From the NCBI GenBank assembly GCA_027382625.1, contig JAJKFJ010022513.1, positions 1-64,000 of the forward strand: DNA of 64,000 bases. The letters are read 5' to 3'. Of this stretch, positions 36,415 to 47,149 are shown piece after piece. The stretch is from Tetmemena sp. SeJ-2015. Lineage: Eukaryota; Ciliophora; Spirotrichea; Sporadotrichida; Oxytrichidae. The notes beneath the pieces were generated by a model that was not told the DNA's origin, searched no databases, and saw only the letters and a program-made list of their open reading frames with translations. The stretch's first letter is position 1; every line of letters begins with the position of its first letter. The position numbers and the translations under genes were made by a program.

Positions 36415-39400
36415 ATGAGGCCAAGCAGTCTGAGGAGAGACCGTCAAAAGCAATTTAACTACATGACATAGGAGGAGCATGAGGCAGAACTTCGCAAGCA
36501 AGTAGAGGAAAAGAGAAGGCTTTAATAACTTGAGAAGGTGCAAAATCAGCAAGGAGATACTCAATCACTATAAGAACTATGCGCTGGGGGCAGACGACTA
36601 CAGCGGAGAAAACCCAGCCTACATGAAGGACCTAGATGCTTTAGTTCAAAGAAGGGAAAGAGAATTGGGAAACATAGGCGCTGGCTTAGGAGTAGGCATC
36701 GGCGGGGGACTGAGAACAAACGATGTCATAATGGGCGACATGAATGCGATAGTAAGAAGCAACTTGGCTGTTCTGAATAAGCAATAAATATTTTAAGGCT
36801 GGAGGTCAAGCTGGACCAGCATTGATTGATAGAGTAGTTTAGCAAGATAGGAAACCATTCGACCTCTTTAATGACAATTTCATTCAAAATTACAAGCAGG
36901 AGCAACAGCAAAAGAACAATGAGAACATGAACATCATCAATATCATCAGATCAATCTATCTTTAAGCTAATTAGCGCACAAACACATCCATTATGTCAAT
37001 AGCATCTTCGGAAATCCCTCTGGTGGTGCTTAAAATCACCCGAGTAGTCAAGGTGGAATCTCAGACGCCGAAAGTGAAAGAGAAAGAAGGCTTAAGTTGA
37101 GAGAGCTTGAGAGAAAGAAACGGTAAGAGGGCGTGAGCGGCGGTGACTATGGCCAGGTAGAGGCTCCAGTACAGACTTAGTAATCGAAACCGTAGAGCTA
37201 CATTTAAAACAACATATTTGGGCAGGCTTAAAATGAACCACAGCAAAAGCCAAGCTCGGCAGTTACTACCAACAATAACAAGAGAGATCAAATTTGGCAA
37301 CAGAAGTAACAGTAAAGGTTAGGATCGCAGGAGGGTGCAAGAATACCAAATCATCTGCCTCCACAGATTAACCCAATAGTGGGTACTCCAAGCTCTCAAG
37401 TTCAGTTACCGATATTCCAATCATAGGGCCTCGCACCAATAAATAGCACCTATGAACCTATGATTGAGGGTCACTCGAGAATCGATTCAGCGAATTCGTT
37501 TAACAACGTGAGGTCCTCAAGAATTATTTCTCATATTGCAGATGCAAGAAAGCTGGATTAATCCTATAACTTGGATTAGAAATAAACCCCTCAGTCACTT
37601 CCACCCTCAAATCCTTTGCTTGGAAATGAAGATGATTTCATGAGGAAGAAAAGGGAAAACGAGAAACTCATGCGTCAGAAAGAGTATTAAGATTTCTTAA
37701 GTAAGCAAGGCGGAGGCGGTGCTTAGAAATTCTCTAACATAAGCCAAAGTGAACAGAACACTACTCAGATTTCATCAGCTATGCCCTTCTAGCTCATAAT
37801 CTAGTCAAAGACCTTCCCAGAGAAATCATCCATAAATTTTCATTTACTATAATCTTCATGATGATATAATTATCAAGAAGGAGTTTAAGGGTCAGGTAAT
37901 AGCATCCTACTATAAGGAGGCTTAAATCAGTTAGGGATGAAAGACAATTCCACAGTAGATGAGAAGTTAAGGAAGCAGCGTGAGTACAAGTAATTCCTAG
38001 ATTAGCAAAATCAGCAAAAGTAGCATCAAATGTAACAGTAAAAGGGAGGTGCCCCTGCTTCAGGCTAGGATAGAAAGAAAGAACTTAGTGATTAGATATT
38101 TGCAGAAATCATGAGCAATAGCAAGCAGAATTTTTATCAGCCAAGTGTCGGTGTTCAGTAAAATCAAGGATTCCAGCCAGCTATGAACATGCAACAGTTC
38201 TAGAATGCTCAATAAGTATTAAGATAACTGTATGATTACTTTTAGCTCAAGTTATAGCGCCCATGGATATTTCAGGTATGGGTGGCTATCCCATGTATGA
38301 TGGACAAAGAGATCTTAGTCAAAATCAAGAAAGGAATATGATGTAGGATCCAAACTAAAATGGAGGGGCGGAGTCTTGCTAAAGAATCAATTGTCTTAGA
38401 ATGATGAAAAGAAAATGGCTTTAGAGAAAAAGAAAGAGTACGCAATGTTACTCTAATAACAAATTGCCTAAAAGCAGCAAATTAATACAGAGCAAGCAGA
38501 CTAAAGAGGTAGGAGAGGGTTAAAATTTTTTTAAAAAAAGTTTAGATTTTTATGAAAGGGTCCAGTAACGCTCTGGCCCAAAATCTACAACAATAACAAT
38601 TTGTAAAGCCGGTTTTTGAGTACTAAAATCCTAATTCATCTCAAATACAAATTTTTTAATAGAGAATAAAATTCAATGCCCTCTTAGTATGGAATGAATC
38701 CTCAAATGGATCAATAATTTTAAGGTTAGGCTATTGGATTCCAGCAGCCTCAGTATTTTGCTCCTTAGTATGGGGGTGTAGGAATGGGAGATATTTCCCC
38801 TTTGAATAATTAGCATTAGTAATTTGGAGGTGGCATGTTTCCAACTGATATGGGTATGCAGCAGTATCAATAGTAGTAGTAATAGCCAATGAACCCTCCT
38901 CCTAATATGATGGCTCCTTAAATGCATCCCTCAGCTATGACTAATCAGGGCAATGACTAAGCAGCGATGTAAAAACTTAAACAGGAGGAATACAGAAGAG
39001 ATCTTGAGATGCAAATTAAACTTAAGGAAGAGTAAAAGAAACAAGAGCAAATCAGTTAGTAATTCTTCTTATCGTGTGTGTATGTATGTACTGTCGATAT
39101 AATTGTATGACTAAAAGCAGGATAAGGATTTTGCGTAGCTGCTTTAAAAAGAGCCAGTGAATAAACCAAGAGTGGGACATTAATTCTCATCAGAGCAACT
39201 TCAAGGTTATCCTTCCTAAGCACCGGGTGAATTCTAAAACCCTTATGCAGTACCATAGCAAATGTATCCATTAGGGATGCCAATCCAAGAGCCCACTAGT
39301 GCAGGCTATGCCCAAGTAGTCCCTCCCTCTCAACAGTCTAACTTTGTCAGACAGCGTACTGACTTAACCCGAGGAGCACAAGACTCTGAGCAGGAACAGC

Positions 39401-42400
39401 AAAAAGCACTGAGGCAGTTGCAGTATCAAGAAGAGCTGAAGAGATAGATGGAAGAGAAGAATAGAAAGAAGGAAGAGGAGAAACGTAAAGAGAAATAGGA
39501 GGAAGAGGAGTACGAACGCAAAGTCCAATATGAAAGAGACCTCCTTATCTAGAAAGAGCATGCTGAGTTGGTCAAGGACGGCAAGAGAGATCCTAATGCA
39601 CCTTATCAGCCACCTGAAAAGAGGAAGTAGATTAGAAGAGATTAGTTTGAGCCCAGTTCCGAAAATCCTAATGTAGTATAGAGGATTTAATTAGAATCAA
39701 TGCTTTATAATCGGTTATTTGGATGAATCCAAGTGTCAACGGGATAGAAAATCCTAGTAATAGTAGTTAAATCGGATAAAGCAATGACCCTTGGTCACGT
39801 CCACCAGCCGTAGGTCTTGACAAGGGAAGCTTATTTGGCGGCGATAAGAAGCCAAGTATTGGGCTGGACTTGCCTATGAACAATAGAAGGGAAGACTTAT
39901 TTGGAGCAGGCCCATCAGCGCTTCCACCTTCTTATGAAAGAGAAATTAAAATATGCTTTATACTTTAATTAAAATAGGCTTCAGTGATTAGGATAGATTT
40001 AATCCGGCTCCTTAGTTCTAGCCTCCACAATCTAACTTTGGAATGGCTCCTTCTCTTTAGCCCTCTTTCCCTACTAGCCAGCCTCTTCAATTTTAGAATC
40101 CTTATAGCTTGAACTCTCTCTAGCCCACTCAGCAAGCCTCAGGTGCCAGTAACAATAGCATAGTAGATGAGTAGTCGAAGTTAATCTCTATGTATCAATC
40201 AGCCCTCTCCCAAATTCTGGAGATCAAGAACTAGTTCTATGAACAAGCAGTCCATATGAATGAAAAACTCATCAAGGAAAGAGAGCAGCTACTCGAATAT
40301 GAGAAAATGAAGCAGCAGTAAAATCAAGAGATTCAATCTCTACAAGCTGTCTACCAGCAACTTGGATCGCTATTGACTTAAAAGCCAAACTCAAATCAAA
40401 GCAACTTTGGTGGACCTTAGATTGGCTAGAGCATAAACCCTATCTTAAATCCCTAGATTTAATCTAATCTCAATAACCTCATCCAATAGCAGAAGGCAGA
40501 CATCTTGAGACTCAGTTAGAGTGGAGGACTCAATCTTAACTAACAGAGGATGTAGATGCAATAGCAATTTGCACAGCAAAAGATGGGAGGTATCCAGGGA
40601 GGTGGTGGTTTCATGCTGCCAGTTATAGATGAGTCTCAACCCAATATCCTTGAGCAGTCTCTATCATCGGATACTAAATTTGTCGTTGTGCCTCAAAACA
40701 AGTTAGCTTAGATCGCAAGTCAAGCCAATAATTTATAACAATTTGATCAAATAAAAGCTGATTATGATAATTTTTGATAGGTACTAGCTCTCTAACATCG
40801 GAACTAAATTTGTGTTGCCTAATCAATTAGCTTTAAAGTCCTTCCCAAAATTTTGGTGCATCAGTTTCATATCTGAACTTCACCAGCCTCAACTAGGTTA
40901 AGCTCAACAGACACTTAATGGAACTATGCTCAAATCCTTGGCTGGAAACTCTCAATTCATTCAAAACCCTAATAGTGCTGCTACTCAGATATAAAATCCA
41001 CAACCTATTCAATCTAGTGGTACTCCTCAAAAATTGTCAAACCTAAAACCTGTGCTCCCTATAGGGTTGCATTCAAGGCCTCAAACCTCCACTCTTCCTC
41101 CTGAAACTATTGTAGAAATGCCAAGAGAGGAAGATGACTAAGTGAACCAGTCTCGCTAAGGATTGAGTCTGAAGGAGCAGTCATTGAAACAACTGATACT
41201 CTAGCAAAGTGAGCAGCAAGATCATCCTGACTTCAACAGTAGAGAATCCTCGAGGAGAGGAAGCATGGAGGATGTACATAGAGCAGCAACTGGTATGAGT
41301 GGAAGAGCTATCGAGATAGACATTTAAAACCAACAGGAGTCTCTGAGAAGGGTAGAGAGTAAGATTTCAAACTCTAATACCATCCAGCAGAACATGATCA
41401 CAAATACTAATCCTCTTGGAAACACAACAACCATCCAGGAGAACATGCTATAGATCGAGAATATGCTGAACGGCAGAGGCAATTCAACTTTGACTAAGCC
41501 CTCGCAGTCAAATCTCTTACCTTAGCAGCAAACCCCTCAGAGTTAAATGTCTCAACCCTTGAAAATGACTATGCAACAATAAAACTTAATCAGCCCTAGT
41601 GGAAAGACTCAAGGCAACTTTAATTAAGCAGGAGCTACAGGTTCTTCCTTCTTCAACTAAACTTACTACAATCAAAAGCTCTAGGAATAGTCCTAGATGG
41701 AGGAGCTTCAGAAATAGTTGATGAGGATATTTGGCAACACGAACCCTGCTGCTCAAAATGGTTAGGAATAGGGCATTCTCGAGTAGATGCAACAGAAACC
41801 AGCGACCCCTCTACTGAACTAGCAGCACCAATAGTACGTAAGAGAAAGTGCTGACTCAAACTAATATGGGTATTCTTAGACACAGGCTAAATAAAATTTA
41901 CAGAACCAGGGCTACTAGAATCCTTTATAGAGAGCTAGTATGAACGAGAAGGTAGGGACTCTCATGCAAGACGAAAAGGATCTATTGATGAGAGACGGCG
42001 ATATAAATATCGCAGATTCTATGCCAGGCACTTAGTAGATGGAGTAGATTGTTTAAATTGCGAATAAGAAGTTTTCAAGCAATGGGTTTTATAATGGACC
42101 TGCTTAATACGATCCAAACATAGTTGATGAAACCAAGTACCTCCCAGATGAACAAGACTTTAGATAAGTGATATATTTTATTTTAGGATTGGTATTTGAA
42201 AGTGAATTAGAAGCCTCTAGAGTCTCAGAAATCAGTGAAAGCATATAACTTCGCAACCGAGTCAGATTAAAATGTTGGACCTAGTGAAATCAAGCCAAGA
42301 GTGGAGGATTCAAATGCAAACCTACTTCAAACTAACAAGACCAAATTATTTAGAAATATTTTCACAATGAATAAGTTATTTTTAGACCAACGATGACTTG

Positions 42401-43243
42401 TGGAACGATCCCGACTTGATACCTCCTCCAGTGGTGATGATGGGCAACGAGGATGACGACTACTACTTCCAGCCTCAGGTGAATTAGAGTCAGTTCAACT
42501 TCCATCAGTCCGCAGGCTTCAACCAGAGTCAGATCCAGGATGGCACTCTCAAGAACCTGCAAATGTTCAGTCCACCAAGCGACGACAACAACTACAATCT
42601 AGCTTAGTACGATGGAGAGCAGAGTCAAAGCCAGCAGCCTTTCGATAACTCCCAAAGCCAACAGTACTACCAGCAACTCTACAACCAGCAGGAGTAACAG
42701 CAATATTACGAGTAGTAGCAGTTCCATCATCTGAGGACTCCCTCTCAATAGCAGTAGCAGAGGCAATACGGGTTCTAATAGACTCCATCTCATCAAGTTA
42801 ATCATCAGCAGCAGCAAATTCAGGAGAACACTGGATAGTTCAACAACATACAGCAGCAGATGATGGAGAAGACCCAAGCCAGTGCCATCTCCACTAGGAT
42901 GCAGGACTAGATGAGTGAGAGGTCAAAGACCAAGAAGGAAAGAGACATCAAGGAGATGATGGAGGTAGCCCAGCTCATCCAGAAGGCAACTGACGCCACC
43001 AACAACTTGTTCGACAACTCCAGCAACTTCAAATTCAAGATCAAGCGAGAGAATATCAAAGAACCAGATTACAACTCTAACTAGACTCATTAGTAACCAA
43101 CCTCAGCTCAATCCAACAGGAAGCCTCTCTAAAAATAATAGAGAATTTTAAATTCACAGACTACTAGCACAATTTCACTATAATTCAAAATACGATTAAA
43201 GATATAGAATATATTCCTCTAGCTCATTTCTTTTTGGGCATGA
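36415..43243 (+). CDS. Giant CSPP1-like coiled-coil (centrosome/cilium) protein
   Basis: The ATG at 36,415 opens MRPSSLRRDRQKQFNYMTQE. The protein (about 2,200 aa) alternates Gln/Asn/Pro-rich linkers with short basic helices of one recurring type: EAELRKQVEEKRRL, KRENEKLMRQKEYQDFLSKQ, KLRKQREYKQFLDQQNQQ, ALEKKKEYAMLLQQQIAQK, KQEEYRRDLEMQIKLKEE and YQEELKRQMEEKNRKKEEE. This 'K-x-EY-xx-L-xx-QI-xx-K' module is characteristic of CSPP1/CCDC66-type ciliary proteins, which bind microtubules at ciliary tips and centrosomes. The family assignment rests on these modules only. Very many Gln codons are TAA/TAG. At least six IESs of 14-46 bp interrupt it. The frame ends at TGA 43,241, overlapping the 3' end of the convergent neighbour by about 19 bp. 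An alternative is a generic Gln-rich cytoskeletal scaffold. Confidence 0.65.
36535..36554 (+). other. IES, 16 bp, pointer AAGG (or 16-nt intron)
   Basis: AAGG at 36,535-36,538 and 36,551-36,554. Removal joins RRLQQLEK to EILNHYKNYALGADD in frame. The removed piece can also be written GT...AG, so an ultrashort intron is possible for this one. Confidence 0.65.
36779..36797 (+). other. IES, 16 bp, pointer AAG
   Basis: AAG at 36,779-36,781 and 36,795-36,797. Removal joins SNLAVLNK to AGGQAGPALIDRVV in frame. The piece starts CAATAAA and cannot be a GT-AG intron. Confidence 0.75.
36936..36955 (+). other. Probable IES, 14 bp, pointer ATCAAT
   Basis: ATCAAT at 36,936-36,941 and 36,950-36,955. Removal changes the frame so that ENMNI-IN continues into LSLSQLAHK and then GNPSGGAQN. 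The local sequence is repetitive (ATC/TCA), so this is the least certain of the set. Confidence 0.5.
39944..39976 (+). other. IES, 23 bp, 10-bp pointer AATTAAAATA
   Basis: A perfect 10-bp direct repeat at 39,944-39,953 and 39,967-39,976. Removing one copy and the 13-bp spacer joins PPSYEREIKI to GFSDQDRFNPAPQ in frame. There are no splice-site sequences. Confidence 0.85.
40742..40778 (+). other. IES, 31 bp, pointer TTTGAT
   Basis: TTTGAT at 40,742-40,747 and 40,773-40,778. Removal deletes an in-frame TGA and joins ASQANNLQQFD to RYQLSNIGTKFVLPN. Confidence 0.8.
42338..42390 (+). other. IES, 46 bp, pointer AGACCAA
   Basis: AGACCAA at 42,338-42,344 and 42,384-42,390. Removal joins NLLQTNKTN to DDLWNDPDLIPPP in frame, avoiding a TGA just after the second copy. 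Confidence 0.85.
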
Positions 43244-46200
43244 GCTAAGGTTTCTTAAACACGCCTTGTCCCTTTACTTTATCCGAGTTTACAACTTAAT
43301 TAGTCTTTAAGCTGTTCGATTAACTATGATGTTGTGAGGGTTGGTCAAGCGTATCTTTAAATTGGTTTTGATAGCTTTATTTATATTGCGCTTAGGTATC
43401 GTTCTCATCATCAGCAGTCAGAAAGAATGAAGTTCCATCAGCTGCTGCTGATTCTTTAATTAAAATGAATTAACTAAAGGTTACTAATTTATTCTTGTTT
43501 GATTATGATTTAGGGATGTGAACTTTAATTAGATTCTGATTCTTTAGCATCATTATACCTACTATGTGGAAGGAGTTTGTCCTACTTCATCTCCAGATTC
43601 CTCTTCACAATTGCATTTTTATTGAGAGTCTCAGCCAAACTCTAGTCCTCATCTTCTTCAAAAATAAAATAAACCCACTCTTTAACTTCTGGCTATGTCA
43701 GACTGAAGAAGAGAGACTGATGATTATCTTCTTCCTTCTTTGTCACCACCTTTTAATAATCCTCTACCAGGTTCTAGCTGCCTTGTTCTCCACTTTAGGT
43801 TGGGACATGGACTGGCGATCTGAAACTTTCCTCAAACCTGGAGGGAGAAGGGGATATCTCAGACACATCCAACTTCATGCTCTCATCCATGGCTGAAGTG
43901 GCCTGCATCTTGAGTCGCTTTCTCTGAAGTCTTCTGTACTCAGCTATTTGCTTTTCTACTTCTCTTTGGCGCAAGTACATGAGTCTGAGTTGGTGGTCTT
44001 TGTCCTTATCCTTGAGCTCAAGCACTTTTGTCTCGTACTGAATGTTCTTTATCTTTGTAGAGAGTTCGTTAAATTCTCTTTCAAAAGCACCAATCTTGTC
44101 CCTCCTCTCTTTCTTCACGGCTTGGAGTTCACTCTTTGCTCGGTGGATCAAACCCTCTTAACGCTCTATCTCTTGTTGGGTGATTAGTGCTTTGGAATTC
44201 TGCTTCTTCGCTGCTATCAACTTCATTTAAATTATAAAAATAAGAAGTGCATTATAAAAGTTCATGAGTTTCTTGCTTTCTTATTCTTTACTCATAAGTG
44301 AGTAGTGTTGCTCTTTTACTATGGTCTGAAGTGCTCTCAATCTTCTTCTCTCTGCTTTCATCAGTTTAGATGCTTCTCTTTGTTATACATAAGAAACAAA
44401 TACAATTATAGTTAAGATATAAAATTAATTCAACAATCATTTCTACTATATAAATAACAATTTTACATTAAATTATACTGCATTGCTTTTATTATAAAAC
44501 TCTCATTTCTTTTGTAAGTCCAATACTTATCGAACTCATACTACTTTTGTCTCTCCTCTTCAAAAGCCTTTTCATGAACTTCCAATTCCTTGGTGTCCTT
44601 TGCCTTTTGCAGGTTGAGCAAATCTATCTCCCTCTTTATCTACCTTAACTAATGCGACTTCACTTTCAAGTCATTCTGCATCAAGTCTATTCTAAATCAC
44701 ATCATAATATCACATTTATGTAAATTACTTATTGATGTCATGGAACTCCTCCAGTCTTTGTTGAAAAACCTCCACCTCCCTATGAATATTCTGCTTCTAT
44801 ATAGCTTGTGCTTTCATCCTTAGCTCCTTTTCTGATATCAGAAGTTTATAGGATAACAATGACACTTACGCTTAATCTCCACAGTAGTTTGTGAGTTGTG
44901 CTCTAGTAAGTTTTTCTGTTTTCTTTCTTTGGCCCTTGCCATTTTGGTTTACAGATCTCCGATTATACCCCCAATCTAATCCTTGAGCTAAGTGTTGTAA
45001 GTGAGTAAGAGTTTCACACTCTCTGAGTTCTCTTCCCTCCTGAACAGCACCTTCTCTGCCTTCTCCACTTATTGCATCTTCTCGTTGCTGTTGCTGAGCT
45101 TGCTCTATCTGCTTGAATAATCCTATGGACCATTCTGAACTTTAATCTTCTTAAGGATTGAATTTGTAATCTGAATTGGCTTAACGAGTCGCACGGCTAT
45201 CTTTCCAGACTCTAGATTGATCTTGGAGCTGACAGATCTGTCCTAACTCTAGGGCAAGGTAGATTCAGAGTGCTTAGAGTTTTTGCCGATCAAGAACTTG
45301 ACAGAGTTGTACTGCTTTGCTTAACTCTTGAAGTTTGCATTCCTGCTGCTCACTCCAGACCTCACACTCAGAATTGAGTTGTTGTTCCTATGGCGAGTTG
45401 CCTATGGCGGCACTGAGTAGTCTATTGTTTAGTTCACCTTAGCTGACACTCCTTGCTTATCTTCAGCATACTAGAGTTATCAAGCAAGTTTTTTGAGTTC
45501 TTCAGAATCAATTCCATGTCGTCTTTCGTCTTAGACTATCGAGTGTTTCTCGTCTATTGTAAATACAAGTGAACAGTGAACTAATTTGGAAAATTTAAAT
45601 GATTAAATGCTACTCAGGTTTCTCTCCTAAGTATATTGCGTTTATCTGATCGAGCAATGAAGTCTTATTTGCACTTGAGTTTCCCAATTAAGGCGTCTTT
45701 AGCATTTCATATCTCTATATCGATAAGCATACAGATGATTTAATATCTTTTGCTTTGAGTATTCAAGATTGAAGAATTTGAGCCAAGCTCTAAGTTATAA
45801 TTTCTGTTAATGATGGTTGGCTGCTTGAGCTAGGATTGAAGCTTAGGAGTAGCCAAAGATATATTACTCTAGTCCAAGGAGGTAAAGCTCACATCTCTCG
45901 CATAAAGTTCTTGCTGCTCTTATCCGCTGCTTTGCTGAGCGAACGGGTTAATGATATAGTTAGGTCTCTATAAGGCCTTGTCTATACTCATCCTCATGCT
46001 ATTTACAATCTCTCTGAGCTCTTCATCTTCGCCTTGGCTCTAAGAATCCTTAAGCACGATGTTCTATCTATCTCTACTGTTATTCATGCTCTTTTAATCT
46101 CAAATGTAAATAGCAAAATAAATCTAGAGGAAGTGGGTTTTAAATTGTAACCCTTTACTTCTCTCTACTTTTCATAGATTGTCTATACTGATTTGCCTAA

Positions 46201-46848
46201 GAGTTAAATGACTACTGATCGATTTAGATTCTACTAATTTCAGACTTGTAATTATTCATAGGAGATCTCTCTTAATTTTAGTAGTCTAAATTGATCGTCC
46301 TCTGTCTTTCTTGTGATTTCTTTTCGACTTCAAAGCTAGAGATATTCCTTGAAATGGGAGGAAAGAGCGAGGAGGTGTTGTTATTGGTTTCTCTCTAATT
46401 CTTATCATTTTATAATAGACTTGTATATCCTCCAGTGTTTCCTCTCGATTAGAGAAGGTAAGGATTAGCATTTAGAGTTTAATCTTGACCTGCGAAATTT
46501 CTAGATTACTCTACCTACACTTATTTTTGAAACTCCTCTAATCAGTAAAGCTCTTCAAGACTCTCTTGGATCTTAGATTTGGCTTTAGTTACAACTTTAT
46601 TATCTCCTCCGTTTTAGTATTTTGAAGAGTAGTTTTTGTCTTAGATTCAAGAAGGAATGGCCTTGGGTGAGTTTTCTTCATCCATAGGCAGTTCATAGTT
46701 TAAAGATCCAAACGCCCCTTTTTTATTATCGCTCTTCTCTTGATGCTAAATTAAATAGTATACAAATAATTCATTTAAATTTTAAGATGAATTTGAGATG
46801 CTGATGGAAGCTTACGTTGAATAAATGGTTATTACTAACTTTTTCCAT
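43225..46848 (-). CDS. Coiled-coil protein, function unknown
   Basis: The ATG at 46,848 gives MEKVSNNHLFN, a 70-nt GTAAG...TTTAG intron (46,746-46,815), then HQEKSDNKKGAFGSLNYELP. The middle holds coiled-coil stretches (KVLFRREENSESVKLLL; MARAKERKQKNLLEHN). The long open part (44,151-43,795) reads KSELQAVKKERRDKIGAFER, LELKDKDKDHQLRLMYLRQ and VEKQIAEYRRLQRKRLKMQ. The tail includes QPEVKEWVYFIFEEDEDQ and, across a 40-bp IES, KQESAAADGTSFFLTADDEN. It ends KKPQLMPKKK, TGA 43,225. It is a cytoskeletal or basal-body coiled coil by composition, with no family recognised. Its 3' end overlaps that of the convergent CSPP1-like gene by about 19 bp, and its start lies just downstream of the cyclin gene. 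Confidence 0.65.
43451..43496 (-). other. IES, 40 bp, pointer AAGAAT
   Basis: ATTCTT on the plus strand at 43,451-43,456 and 43,491-43,496. Removal joins SSHPQIIIKQE to SAAADGTSFFLTAD in frame. Confidence 0.8.
46746..46815 (-). other. Spliceosomal intron, 70 nt
   Basis: GTAAGCTTCC...TTTAATTTAG on the coding strand, directly after the short first exon (11 codons) of the coiled-coil gene. Confidence 0.7.
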
Positions 46849-47149
46849 TAAACTTAAATTTATTTTACTCTATTCTCAAATCTGTAAAATATCATCAACT
46901 AAGGAGAAGGAATGGAAAGCGAGTGGTGATAATATTTGTTAGTGTAAGTGTAATATACATTATACAGGTTTACAAAGGAAGAAGAAGAAAGATAAATAGC
47001 TTTCGAGCAGCAGTTTTTAATTGTTGATAATATTTCATTCGCTTTACTATAGCTAGTCCTTCACGCTCACTTAAGAACAAAGGACAATCAAACTATACAC
47101 AAATAAATGAATAATGTAGAAAAAACGCATTTAATAGAGTGTGCTTATT

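Noticed and set aside
42567..42877. Leu- and Ser-rich minus-strand ORFs opposite the CSPP1-like gene
   Set aside because: They are antisense shadows of CAG/CAA/TAG-rich glutamine repeats.
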